The translations under genes were made by a program, and so were the position numbers. The notes below the pieces were generated by a model. It was not told the DNA's origin, searched no databases, and saw only the letters and a list, made by a program, of their open reading frames with translations. A DNA stretch of 64,000 nt from Ensifer sesbaniae. GTDB lineage: Bacteria > Pseudomonadota > Alphaproteobacteria > Rhizobiales > Rhizobiaceae. Where the stretch lies: positions 1,922,001 through 1,986,000 of the forward strand of contig NZ_JABEKU010000001.1 in NCBI RefSeq assembly GCF_013283665.1, in the 5' to 3' direction. Positions 18,385 to 26,489 of the stretch are shown in pieces; positions within the stretch are counted from its first letter, which is position 1, and the number at the start of each line of letters is the position of its first letter.

Positions 18385-19860
18385 ATGCGCTCCGAACTTC
18401 AGCACTTGTTGATCACGCCCTCGGAAATGACCGCAATCGATCAGGCGGCCGCCCAATCCGGCATCGATAGCTTTACGCTGATGCGCAACGCCGGCCTGGC
18501 CGTGACCGCTGCGGCGCTGCGATGCTGCCCGGATGCTCTCCGTTTCGTCGTGCTTTGCGGGCCGGGCAATAACGGCGGCGATGGTTATGTCGCCGCCTGC
18601 GGTCTCGCGGAGAGTGGCGCGGACGTCGCGGTCTTTGCACTCGGCAACCCCGCGGCACTTCAGGGCGACGCCGCACGGGCGCGGTCGGAATGGCACGGAG
18701 CGGTGGCATCGCTCACGGAGTTCGAACCGCGGGTCGGCGATGTCATCGTCGATGCGCTGTTCGGGGCAGGGCTCTCGCGCGATCTTTCGGGTGAGACCGT
18801 TCAACTGATCGAGCGTGTCAACGCAAGCAAGCTCCCGGTCATTGCCGTCGATCTGCCAAGCGGCATCGATGGACGGACCGGTGAAATCCGCAGCGCAGCT
18901 TTCGCAGCCCGCCACACGGTAACCTTCATGGCGCCGAAACCGGGCCATTGGCTTTTGCCTGGCCGATTCCTGTGCGGGACGCTCGAAGTCTTCGATATTG
19001 GGATCCCGCCGCGCATTGTGCTGGCCGGAGCCGGCCGACTGCGTCTGAACTCGCCGGCTGTCTGGTCGGGTTGGAGTGGTGATCTCGCTCCATCGACGCA
19101 CAAGTTCAAGCGTGGCCATCTCGTCGTCTTCTCCGGGGACCGGCAAGCGACGGGCGCCGCGCGGTTGGCGGCGACGGCCGGCCTTGCGGCCGGCGCCGGA
19201 TTGGTCACGGTGGCCACGGGAAAAGCCGCGCTCGGCATCAACGCCTCGCAGTTGACCGCCGTGATGGTGAGGGAAGTGGAGGGTAAGCGAGACCTGACGA
19301 AATGGCTGCAGGATCACCGCTTGGGCAGCTTCGTCCTTGGGCCCGGTTTCGGCGTCGGCAAGAAGACGAGGGATTTTGTGTTGGCGCTCTGCGACCGGTC
19401 CTTCGTGCTCGACGCCGACGGCATCACATCGTTCCGGGCGAACCGCGAAGAGCTCTTCTCCGCGCTTGTGAGAGCCGGCGGCCAGATGGTCATGACGCCG
19501 CATGAAGGCGAATTCGCCCGCCTCTTTCCCGATATTGCCGGCGACGACGCCCTCTCCAAGATTGAGAAGGCGCAGGCGGCGGCGCGCGTCAGCCACGCTG
19601 TCATCGTCTACAAGGGAGCGGACACGGTGATCGCCGCACCCGACGGCCGGGCCGTGATCAACAACAATGCGCCGCCGTGGCTGGCAACCGCCGGTTCGGG
19701 AGACGTTCTCGCCGGCATCATCGGCGCACATCTTGCTCAAGGGATGCCGGCCTTCGAGGCAGCGGCCGCCGCCGTCTGGCGACACGGTGTAGCCGGCAGT
19801 CAGGCCGGGCGGGGACTGACGGCCGAGACATTGATTGGCGCCATACCGCCAATGGCGTGA
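18385..19860 (+). CDS. nnr: Bifunctional NAD(P)HX epimerase / ADP-dependent NAD(P)HX dehydratase
   Basis: This repair enzyme reverses hydration damage to NADH and NADPH. The N-terminal YjeF_N domain (residues ~1-215) epimerises R- and S-NAD(P)HX and carries VLCGPGNNGGDGYVAA near residue 56. The C-terminal ribokinase-like domain (~225-491) dehydrates S-NAD(P)HX using ADP, with TPHEGEFARLFP and the GSGDVLAGIIG loop. The 491-aa length fits the fused enzyme. It is divergent from glnB, with a 344-bp gap between them. No clear ribosome site beyond GTCTGGGTC precedes the ATG, so the start is slightly uncertain. Confidence 0.94.
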   Translation: MRSELQHLLITPSEMTAIDQAAAQSGIDSFTLMRNAGLAVTAAALRCCPDALRFVVLCGPGNNGGDGYVAACGLAESGADVAVFALGNPAALQGDAARARSEWHGAVASLTEFEPRVGDVIVDALFGAGLSRDLSGETVQLIERVNASKLPVIAVDLPSGIDGRTGEIRSAAFAARHTVTFMAPKPGHWLLPGRFLCGTLEVFDIGIPPRIVLAGAGRLRLNSPAVWSGWSGDLAPSTHKFKRGHLVVFSGDRQATGAARLAATAGLAAGAGLVTVATGKAALGINASQLTAVMVREVEGKRDLTKWLQDHRLGSFVLGPGFGVGKKTRDFVLALCDRSFVLDADGITSFRANREELFSALVRAGGQMVMTPHEGEFARLFPDIAGDDALSKIEKAQAAARVSHAVIVYKGADTVIAAPDGRAVINNNAPPWLATAGSGDVLAGIIGAHLAQGMPAFEAAAAAVWRHGVAGSQAGRGLTAETLIGAIPPMA

Positions 19861-19873
19861 GGCCGGCTAAAGC

Positions 19874-19920
19874 AGCGCCTCAAGCAACCGGCCCTCAACG
19901 CAGGGACCGCTTGAGGCGCT
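19874..19920. terminator. Convergent-gene hairpin between nnr and gpt
   Basis: A perfect 12-bp stem, AGCGCCTCAAGC with GCTTGAGGCGCT, encloses a 23-nt loop that can itself pair CCCT with AGGG. There is no T-run, so intrinsic termination is uncertain. Its position between two convergent stops suggests a 3'-end structure serving both genes. Confidence 0.6.
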
Positions 19921-19939
19921 TGGGTCGAATGCCCGGCTC

Positions 19940-20437
19940 TTAGCCGCGCGTACCCTTCGCGATCGGCTCCTGATAGGTGAAGCCCATGTCCCAGGGGAAG
20001 TAGATCCAGGTGTCCTGGCTTACTTCGGTAACGAAGGTGTCGACCATCGGCCGGCCCTTCGGCTTGGCGTAAACGGCGGCAAAATGTGCCTTTGGCAGCA
20101 TGGCGCGCACTTCCGCGGCGGTCTTGCCGGTATCGGTCAGGTCGTCGACGATCAACACGCCTTCGCCGCCATTCTCGGCAATTTCGGGCGCGATGCCCTT
20201 CAGCACCTTCATCTGACCCTGCGTGTCATAGTCGTGGTAGGACGCGACGCAGACGGTCTCGATCATGCGGATATTGAGCTCGCGGCAGATGATCGCCGCG
20301 GGAACCAGCCCGCCGCGCGTGATGCAGACCATGGCGCGCCATTCCTGGCCGTTGTCGGCAAGGCGCCATGCGAGGGCGCGGGCATCGCGGTGGAACTGGT
20401 CCCAGGAGACGGGAAAGGCTTTATCGGGCAGCGACAT
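19940..20437 (-). CDS. gpt: Xanthine(-guanine) phosphoribosyltransferase
   Basis: Gpt salvages xanthine and guanine by transferring the ribose phosphate of PRPP to form XMP and GMP. The 165-aa protein has the type I PRTase PRPP-binding loop [13 protein letters not shown] (~residues 93-105), the PRPP/metal loop [11 protein letters not shown] near 37, and [11 protein letters not shown]. The C-terminal IYFPWDMGF motif is shared with E. coli Gpt. The ATG is at 20437. It lies alone, between the convergent hairpin and a diverged CTACAGCG-family repeat. Confidence 0.95.
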   Translation of the reverse strand: MSLPDKAFPVSWDQFHRDARALAWRLADNGQEWRAMVCITRGGLVPAAIICRELNIRMIETVCVASYHDYDTQGQMKVLKGIAPEIAENGGEGVLIVDDLTDTGKTAAEVRAMLPKAHFAAVYAKPKGRPMVDTFVTEVSQDTWIYFPWDMGFTYQEPIAKGTRG

Positions 20438-20570
20438 GGGTGGGCTCCGGCTTGTCTGTACGAGGTAAAGGCGAAGCGTCCGGCAGATCGGGCAGGCGGG
20501 AACGCGTCATCCTGATTTGCCGACATGCAATAACGGCAATGGCGGTCAAAGCGCAAGGCTCTACAGCGCC

Positions 20571-20625
20571 GCGTATCCTCTAAGACACGCCAAGCTCGCT
20601 GCAGGGCATCGGGCCTGCCGCATAT
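20571..20625 (-). repeat. CTACAGCG-family repeat, degenerate copy 3
   Basis: CTACAGCGCCGCGTATCCTC followed by AAGACACGC and CTCGCTGCAG resembles the 11886-11949 unit over its first two thirds, with several substitutions. It sits in the 231-bp gap upstream of gpt. Confidence 0.45.
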
Positions 20626-20668
20626 TTGTGCTTCAATCGATCCAATCTCAGGAACTATGCAGTCGCAA

Positions 20669-21421
20669 TCAGGTCTTCGCGCGCGCTTCGGTGATCGCCT
20701 GGATCATTGCCTGCACGTCGGCTTCGGCCGCAGCCAGCGCCTGTGGATCGCGGGCACGCACGACAATATCGGTCGAGAAGTTCTTGCCGTCGAACTTGGG
20801 GTAGGAGCCGATGCTCGTCTCCGGATGGTTCTTCTGCACCTCCGTCAGCGGGCTGCCGATATCGCCTTCGCCGAAAGGTGAGCGCACGGTCCGGGAGAGG
20901 AGAGGCGAACCGACCTGAAGGCCGGGCAGCAAGGCGTCGAGCATGGCCTGGAATACCTGCGGCACGCCGGCCATGACATGCACGTTGCCGATGGCGAAGC
21001 CCGGTGCAGTGGAGGCGGGATTTGGAATATGGCGTGCACCTAGCGGCATGCGTGCCATGCGCTTGCGCGCCTCGGTGAACTCCATGCCGCGGCGCTCGTA
21101 CATTGCAGCGAGCAGGGCCATCGCCTCCGGATCGTAGACGCATTCGACGCCAAAGGCGCGCGACACCGCGTCGGCGGTGATGTCGTCATGCGTCGGGCCG
21201 ATACCACCTGACGTGAAGACGTAGTCGTAGCGGCCGCGCACGGCGTTGATGGCTTCGACGATCGCAGCCTCGTCATCGGCGACGATCCGGACTTCGCGCA
21301 GATCGATGCCAACCATGGTCATCATGTCGGCGAGATGGCCGATGTTCTTGTCCTTGGTTCGACCCGACAGAAGTTCGTCGCCGATGGCGACCATCGCGGC
21401 AGTGACGATTTTTGGGCTCAT
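20669..21421 (-). CDS. Molybdopterin-binding (CinA N-terminal-like) protein
   Basis: A 250-aa protein consisting of a MoCF_biosynth/CinA-type domain (COG1058). Motifs are IGDELLSGRTKDKN near residue 13 and FTSGGIGPTHDDIT near 70, with a central MPLGARHIPNPA. It lacks the C-terminal nicotinamide-nucleotide amidase domain of full CinA, which is normal for this short group. Proposed roles for the family include pyrophosphatase activity on ADP-ribose or CoA-type nucleotides, but no substrate can be read here. It is divergent from wrbA across 166 bp. Confidence 0.88.
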   Translation of the reverse strand: MSPKIVTAAMVAIGDELLSGRTKDKNIGHLADMMTMVGIDLREVRIVADDEAAIVEAINAVRGRYDYVFTSGGIGPTHDDITADAVSRAFGVECVYDPEAMALLAAMYERRGMEFTEARKRMARMPLGARHIPNPASTAPGFAIGNVHVMAGVPQVFQAMLDALLPGLQVGSPLLSRTVRSPFGEGDIGSPLTEVQKNHPETSIGSYPKFDGKNFSTDIVVRARDPQALAAAEADVQAMIQAITEARAKT

Positions 21422-21587
21422 CGATAATTCCTATTTATATAAGCCAATCGTTTAACAGTGATTGTTCATTGTTCGACGAGCAAGAACAGTCTGTTTCCCG
21501 GACAACTCCTGGCAAGCGGCCGCATTTTGATAAATCTTCCCGGTAGCGGTGATCAAGTGGGATCGATTGAATCCAAAGGAGCATTTA

Positions 21588-22187
21588 ATGGCCAAGGTTC
21601 TTGTTCTCTATTATTCGGCATACGGACACGTCGAAACGATGGCCTATGCGGTGGCCGAAGGCGCGAAATCGGCCGGCGCCGAGGTCGACGTCAAGCGCGT
21701 TCCCGAGCTGGTGTCGGAAGAAGTTGCCAAGGCTTCGTACTACAAGCTGGACCAGGCAGCGCCGATCGCCAATGTCGAGGAACTTGCGCAGTATGACGCG
21801 ATCATCTTCGGCGCGGGCACGCGCTACGGCACGGTTGCCTCGCAGATGCGCAACTTCATCGACCAGACCGGCAGCCTGTGGGCCAAGGGCAAGCTGGTCG
21901 GCAAGGTCGGCTCGGTTTTCACATCCTCGGCGACGCAGCACGGCGGCCAGGAGTCGACCATCCTGGGCTTCATCCCGACCCTGATGCACCACGGCATGGT
22001 CGTCGTCGGCCTTCCCTATGCTTTCCAGGGGCAGATGGGCCTCGACGAGATCAAGGGCGGCTCGCCCTACGGCGCCTCGACGATCACCGGTGGCGACGGT
22101 TCGCGTCAGCCCTCCGAGGTCGAACTCGAGGCTGCTCGCTTCCAGGGCGCACATGTCGCCAAGATCGCCGCGAAGCTCGCGGTCTGA
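21588..22187 (+). CDS. wrbA: NAD(P)H:quinone oxidoreductase WrbA
   Basis: WrbA is a flavodoxin-like FMN enzyme that reduces quinones by two electrons and limits oxidative stress. The 199-aa protein begins with the FMN phosphate-binding [12 protein letters not shown] (residues ~7-18). It carries [19 protein letters not shown] and [11 protein letters not shown], which contact the isoalloxazine ring and are diagnostic for the family. The ATG at 21588 has a clear AAAGGAG ribosome site 6 nt upstream. It is monocistronic and ends in an intrinsic terminator. Confidence 0.97.
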   Translation: MAKVLVLYYSAYGHVETMAYAVAEGAKSAGAEVDVKRVPELVSEEVAKASYYKLDQAAPIANVEELAQYDAIIFGAGTRYGTVASQMRNFIDQTGSLWAKGKLVGKVGSVFTSSATQHGGQESTILGFIPTLMHHGMVVVGLPYAFQGQMGLDEIKGGSPYGASTITGGDGSRQPSEVELEAARFQGAHVAKIAAKLAV

Positions 22188-22218
22188 TCGCTCAAGATAT
22201 TGGATTTCTTGATCAAGG

Positions 22219-22244
22219 GCGGCTCCGAGAGGGGCCGCTTTTTT
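22219..22244 (+). terminator. Rho-independent terminator after wrbA
   Basis: GCGGCTCC pairs with GGGGCCGC (one G-T) around a GAGA tetraloop, followed by six T. Confidence 0.92.
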
Positions 22245-22416
22245 GATTCGTTGCACGCCGTTCCCGGGTGGTTCGCGAAGGTGGCAATTCGCACCGTACC
22301 TGTGGTAATATCCGCGGCGTTCGGCATGAGCATGCCTTTGACGAGGAGGAAAGAAGGGCCGTGCGGCGACGGCCCGCCCGAAGACCGAAGCGTCTTTCGG
22401 ACTGTTGGAGGGAAGT

Positions 22417-22659
22417 ATGGCGAGGATCACTTACACCATCGTTCCTCATGACGGAGGCTGGGCCTACAAGGCTGCCGACGCATTTTCGGAACCCTTTCCC
22501 AGCCGCGAATTGGCGCTCGCCGCCGCCAAGGCCGCCGCCGCTGAACAGCAGGTTGGCGGTGACGACGAAGATATCAGTTTCCAGGACGAGCAGGGTCGCT
22601 GGCACTTCGAACACACAGACGGCGGCGATCGACCGGAGGCGACTGTAGAAGACGGTTAG
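22417..22659 (+). CDS. DUF2188-like small protein
   Basis: An 80-aa protein with the DUF2188 layout: an N-terminal beta-strand pair MARITYTIVPHDGGWAYK, a helix with many alanines (ELALAAAKAAAA), and a C-terminal strand around ISFQDEQGRWHFEHT. It is acidic at the C-terminus. The function of the family is unknown. The ATG at 22417 is preceded by GGAGGGAA at ideal distance; a TTG four codons earlier would overlap it. A RIME-like repeat begins 37 bp after the stop. Confidence 0.8.
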   Translation: MARITYTIVPHDGGWAYKAADAFSEPFPSRELALAAAKAAAAEQQVGGDDEDISFQDEQGRWHFEHTDGGDRPEATVEDG

Positions 22660-22695
22660 TTCGCTTCAAGGCAACCGGCTCAATCCGAACACCAG

Positions 22696-22800
22696 ATCAC
22701 GATGATTTTGGTCGGGCGACACAATATCGCAAACGTGATCGATTATAATAGCTTAGACTAGGATGCGGGCGGAAACGTCAACGCTTCCTCATTCCGCTCC
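22696..22800 (-). repeat. RIME-like repeat, copy 2 (inverted)
   Basis: Reads GATCACGATGATTTTGG ... AACGTGATCGATT, then GGATGCGGGCGGAAA ... CTTCCTCATTCCGCTCC. It is the reverse complement, with substitutions, of the copies at 4737-4850 and 49239-49345. It fills the gap between the two small-protein genes. Confidence 0.7.
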
Positions 22801-22852
22801 AGCGTTCTGCAACAGTATTGCGTGCACACCATCTCTCCACGGAGGATATTCG

Positions 22853-23071
22853 ATGCACTATAGCGTTCAGATCTTCACCTGGACCCCGCGGCAGGGAGTC
22901 CACCAGGTCGGATCGGCAATCGAGGTGGACGCCCCCAATTCCAAGGCGGCAGCGGTCTCGCTTCTCGGCCTCAGGCTGGAAGACGAGGGATGCGCTTCGA
23001 AACTCGCCGTCCGGGTATGGCACGACGATGCTCACCAGGCGGAATGCGATTGCTACTACTACAACAACTGA
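22853..23071 (+). CDS. Small hypothetical protein (72 aa)
   Basis: A short reading frame with a strong GGAGGATATTCG ribosome site before the ATG. The protein starts MHYSVQIFTWTPRQGVHQVG and ends in an unusual Cys/Tyr/Asn tail, ECDCYYYNN. The middle, AAAVSLLGLRLEDEG, would be a helix, and the whole could be a small alpha/beta fold like that of the preceding DUF2188-like protein. There is no signal peptide or membrane segment. I do not recognise the family. Coding quality (third-position G/C) is good. Confidence 0.65.
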   Translation: MHYSVQIFTWTPRQGVHQVGSAIEVDAPNSKAAAVSLLGLRLEDEGCASKLAVRVWHDDAHQAECDCYYYNN

Positions 23072-23155
23072 GCGGCCACCTTTTCCGGCGCAAACCTGTC
23101 GCTGCCGAGCGAGGGTTGGATGCCGGCCGCCCAATGATCCTGAAAGCCGTCTGTC

Positions 23156-23240
23156 TGGTGCGGGCGACGGGGGTCGAACCCGTACGGCCAAGGCCGAGGG
23201 ATTTTAAGTCCCTTGCGTCTACCAGTTTCGCCACGCCCGC
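23156..23240 (-). tRNA. tRNA-Leu (UAA)
   Basis: An 85-nt gene with encoded CCA. The acceptor GCGGGCG pairs with CGCCCGC, the anticodon arm AGGGA-CTTAAAA-TCCCT gives anticodon TAA, the variable arm is long as in class II tRNAs, and the T loop is TTCGACC. Confidence 0.97.
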
Positions 23241-23361
23241 ATGAGCTCTTAGATCAATCACTTACGCTGCTGCGTCAAGGGGATGCGCCTTCGCTTTTCC
23301 CGCGCCTTCCCTGGAAATCGTCCGCGTGCCGCTGTCTACCGCTTCTTCTTGCATCGATTTG

Positions 23362-23461
23362 GCGGTGCTCGGAGCGCCGGATCCGGCGTAGACCTGATGT
23401 ACGCAAGGGCCTTAAAATCCCTCGGGAAACCGTACGGGTTCGATTCCCGTCGACCGCACCA
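23362..23461 (+). pseudogene. Degenerate tRNA-Leu (UAA) copy, inverted relative to the intact gene
   Basis: From about 23398 to 23461 the plus strand repeats most of the 3' two thirds of the tRNA-Leu at 23156-23240: CGCAAGGGCCTTAAAATCCC, CCGTACGGGTTCGATTCCCG and a terminal GACCGCACCA. The anticodon stem has a C-T mismatch. The D-arm region carries extra bases, and a possible 5' acceptor GCGGT at 23362 would make a 100-nt molecule. It is therefore probably a non-functional relic. It lies 121 bp from the intact gene, in opposite orientation. Confidence 0.65.
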
Positions 23462-23496
23462 ATGGACGACCTGTCTTGTGGATGAGGCGGAGCAAG

Positions 23497-24201
23497 TCAG
23501 TCGCTCAAACCACGAACGAGCGCGGCCAGTCCGCCGAGATGCTCGATCTCGCGGAAACGCGGGTGGTGGTCCGGCTTGTCGTGGTGCTCGAATGACCAGG
23601 TGAGCGCGTGCGGGACATAGACGCCCCAGCTGCCCGCCTCGAGCGCGGGGACGATATCGGACTTTAGCGAATTGCCGACCATCAGGCTCTTCAACGGGCC
23701 GTCGCCATGGCGCTTGAAGATGCGCTCGTAGGTGCCGGCATTCTTGTCGCTGACGATTTCGACGGCGTCGAAATAGTCGCCAAGGCCGGAGGCGGCAAGC
23801 TTGCGTTCCTGGTCGAAGAGATCACCCTTGGTGATCAAGACGAGCCGGACCTGGCCATGAAGGGCGTCAAGTGTTTCCTTGGCATGCGGGAGCGGCTCGA
23901 CCGGGTGCACGAGCATGTCGCGGCCGGCCGCCAGGATTTCGGCGATGACGGAAGAGGGGACTTTCCCCTCCGTCACGTCCACCGCGGTTTCGACCATCGA
24001 GAGGACAAAGCCCTTTATGCCGAAACCGTAGAGACGGAGATTGCGTTTTTCTGCGGCAAGCAGCCGTTCGGACAGATGCTCGGTGTCTGTGTGGGGACTG
24101 AGAAGTTCGGCGAAGCGAGCCTCGGTCAGGCGAAAAAACTGCTCGTTCTGCCAGAGGGTATCGTCGGCATCGAAACCAACGGTCGTTATTGCATCAGGCA
24201 T
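23497..24201 (-). CDS. HAD-superfamily hydrolase
   Basis: A 234-aa haloacid-dehalogenase-type phosphatase. The nucleophile motif is FDADDTLWQNEQFF (residues ~9-22), motif II/III appear as LVLITKGD and the C-terminal SLMVGNSLKSDIVPALEAG holds the metal-binding aspartate. A helical cap lies between them. The substrate is not predictable; the family includes phosphoglycolate- and nucleotide-phosphatases. The ATG at 24201 is only 4 bp after the stop of the upstream periplasmic-protein gene, so the two are probably cotranscribed. Confidence 0.9.
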   Translation of the reverse strand: MPDAITTVGFDADDTLWQNEQFFRLTEARFAELLSPHTDTEHLSERLLAAEKRNLRLYGFGIKGFVLSMVETAVDVTEGKVPSSVIAEILAAGRDMLVHPVEPLPHAKETLDALHGQVRLVLITKGDLFDQERKLAASGLGDYFDAVEIVSDKNAGTYERIFKRHGDGPLKSLMVGNSLKSDIVPALEAGSWGVYVPHALTWSFEHHDKPDHHPRFREIEHLGGLAALVRGLSD

Positions 24202-24205
24202 GGTC

Positions 24206-24796
24206 TTACGGTCCGGCAATCTTGAAGGGCTGGTCGACGCTGGCCCTCTTGCCGCTGTTGATGTCGTTGAAGTGGAAGCGCAGCACATATTCGCCCGCCG
24301 GCGCGCCGGAAACATCGATGGTCAGCGTCGCATAGATTTCCTGGTTTCTGAGATAGCCGGTGAAGGTGAAATCGCCGAAGGCCTTTTGCCCGGCGAGCAC
24401 GTCGCCCTTCGGGTTGAGGATGTCGAAATCGACTGTGAAGTGGCTCTCGAGCTTGCCTTTCTCGGCGGCATCCTTCCAGGAGAGGCCAATCGGCTCGATG
24501 TAGGAGATCAGCGACTCGCCCTCCTTGAAGACCGAGTTGTCCCTCGGCTGGTACATCGCATAGCCAGTCGGCTGTTTGGAAACAAAAATCGCCTTGCCGA
24601 TCGCGAAGGGTAGCTTTTGCGAAAAGTCGCTGATCGCCTGGCGAAGGAGGTCGCGGGCTTTTGCAGCGTCACCCGAAGCGGCAAGCTTCTCCGCCTGCGC
24701 CGCGGCATCGGTGAGTGGTCCGGCGTGTGCGATCAGATTTCCGGATAGTGTCGTGGCGGCGGTCAGCGTCGCCAGAAGAAGCATATGTTTCACCAT
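24206..24796 (-). CDS. Exported protein of unknown function
   Basis: A 196-aa protein with a Sec signal peptide (KHMLLLATLTAATTLSGNLI, cleavage near AHAG). A short Ala-rich helix with KLAASGDAAKARDLLRQA follows, then a beta-rich domain around YLRNQEIYATLTIDVSGAPAG. The ending VLRFHFNDINSGKRASVDQPF suggests an immunoglobulin-like beta sandwich. I do not recognise a named family. The ATG at 24796 has GAGGGGGAAAACGTC upstream. It is followed after 4 bp by the HAD hydrolase gene. Confidence 0.75.
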   Translation of the reverse strand: MVKHMLLLATLTAATTLSGNLIAHAGPLTDAAAQAEKLAASGDAAKARDLLRQAISDFSQKLPFAIGKAIFVSKQPTGYAMYQPRDNSVFKEGESLISYIEPIGLSWKDAAEKGKLESHFTVDFDILNPKGDVLAGQKAFGDFTFTGYLRNQEIYATLTIDVSGAPAGEYVLRFHFNDINSGKRASVDQPFKIAGP

Positions 24797-24878
24797 GACG
24801 TTTTCCCCCTCGCCGGATGACACCGACTTTCGGCATCTGCCGCATCGAGTCAAGACGATAGGGCCGGCGGGCCGATGG

Positions 24879-26333
24879 TCAATGCTTCCAGAACACCGGC
24901 GTCAGGATCACGAGCACGGTCAGAACCTCCAAACGGCCGAGCAGCATCATCAGCGACAGTAGATAGAGTTCGGGATCGCCGAGCGTCGAGAAGTTACCCG
25001 CCGGTCCGATGATGGGGCCAAGCCCTGGACCGACATTTGAAAGGCAGGTGATGACTGCCGATGTCGCAGTGATCAGATCATAGCCGAGCGCACCCATGGC
25101 GAGACTCCCGAAGGCCCAGAGCAGGATATAGGTGATGAAGAACAGGAAGATCGCGCGTTGCGTGTCGGCATCGACGGGATTTGTGCCGTAGCGCACGGCG
25201 TAGATCGCGTTGGGGTAGACGAGTCTGTTGAGCCCCGACCGGATCGCGTTGAAGAGCACGATGAAGCGATAGGCCTTGATGCCGCCTGCCGTCGATCCGG
25301 AACAGCCGCCCATGAAGGTGGCGGTGAAGGCGGCCATGACGACGAAGGGCCCCCAGAGACTGTAATCCTGGCTGGCATAGCCGCTGGTCGAGAGGATCGA
25401 GGTGATGTTGAAGAAGGAATGCGCCAGCGCCAGGTGAAATTCGACGCCATTCGCGAGGCGGTGATAAATGGCAACCGCGATTGAGAAGGCCGAGAGATAG
25501 CCGAGAAACACGATGATCTGCGGATCGCGCAGCGCGTCGAGCCGGCCGCGTGCCACCAGCACGATCAGGATCGAGAAGGGCAGGCTGCAGAGCGCCATGA
25601 AGAAGGTCGCCGTCCAGAGCAGCGGGATGCTGCCGAAATAGGCGAAGGACGCATCATGGGTGGAAAAGCCGCCGGTCGCGACCGTCGACATTGCATGGTT
25701 GACGGCGTCGAAGCGGCTCATGCCGGTCAGGAAGTAGCCGATCGCGCAGAGAAGCGTGATGACGACATAGACGATCAGGAAGGCGCGGCTGAAGCTGGCG
25801 AGGCGCGCGAACGGTTTGTCGCTGGTGTCGGAGGATTCCATCTTGAAGAAGGACATGCCGCCGACCCTGAGATAGGGGATGATGAACAGGCCGAGCACGA
25901 CGATGCCGATGCCGCCCAGCCAGCAGAGCAGCGAACGCCAGACCAGAAGCCCCGGCGGCGCGTCGTCGAGACCGACGATGACGGTGCCGCCGGTCGTGGT
26001 AATTGCCGAGACGGACTCGAAAAGCGCCTGGGCAAAATCAAGATCGAGCGACGACAGCCAGAGCGGGATTGCTCCGACCACGGAAAAGACCGCCCACAAC
26101 AGATTGACCAGGACGAATCCGAACTTCTTGGAAAACGGCGGCGGCCCCATGCGGGTCGCCATGAAGGTCGCGAGCGACAGGCCTCCGACCATGAAGGCCG
26201 AAGCGGTGAAGATCGGCCAGTCCGGGTGCCCGTAATAGAGATCGACCATCGCCGGCACGAGCATGGCGCCCGCTAGGTATATGCCGAGGATTGCCGCGAT
26301 GTGCACAGCATGCCGGATCAAGGTTGCGTTCAA
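24879..26333 (-). CDS. trkH: TrkH-family potassium uptake protein
   Basis: TrkH is the membrane subunit of the low-affinity potassium importer, working with the NAD-binding TrkA. The 484-aa protein has about ten membrane spans and four selectivity-filter-like repeats, visible as SAITTTGGT, STVATGGFST, STSGYA and CLSNVGPG. The intramembrane-loop motif GGCSGSTAGGIK is also present. The only start in the right region is a TTG at 26333, with GGGAA 8-9 nt upstream, so the N-terminus is uncertain by a few residues. It is divergent from the threonine dehydratase gene. Confidence 0.93.
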   Translation of the reverse strand: MNATLIRHAVHIAAILGIYLAGAMLVPAMVDLYYGHPDWPIFTASAFMVGGLSLATFMATRMGPPPFSKKFGFVLVNLLWAVFSVVGAIPLWLSSLDLDFAQALFESVSAITTTGGTVIVGLDDAPPGLLVWRSLLCWLGGIGIVVLGLFIIPYLRVGGMSFFKMESSDTSDKPFARLASFSRAFLIVYVVITLLCAIGYFLTGMSRFDAVNHAMSTVATGGFSTHDASFAYFGSIPLLWTATFFMALCSLPFSILIVLVARGRLDALRDPQIIVFLGYLSAFSIAVAIYHRLANGVEFHLALAHSFFNITSILSTSGYASQDYSLWGPFVVMAAFTATFMGGCSGSTAGGIKAYRFIVLFNAIRSGLNRLVYPNAIYAVRYGTNPVDADTQRAIFLFFITYILLWAFGSLAMGALGYDLITATSAVITCLSNVGPGLGPIIGPAGNFSTLGDPELYLLSLMMLLGRLEVLTVLVILTPVFWKH

Positions 26334-26489
26334 GCGTTCAATTTCCCGGAAAGTGTTGCGGACGTCCCGGCCGAAGGGGATGCGGCTGCATTGTTCACGG
26401 CGGTCCGATTCGAGTCAAAGCGATGGCTTCGGGCGTTGCAATGTGCAATAGCCACAGCCATCGACCAACTCAACGGAAGACCGCACGCG

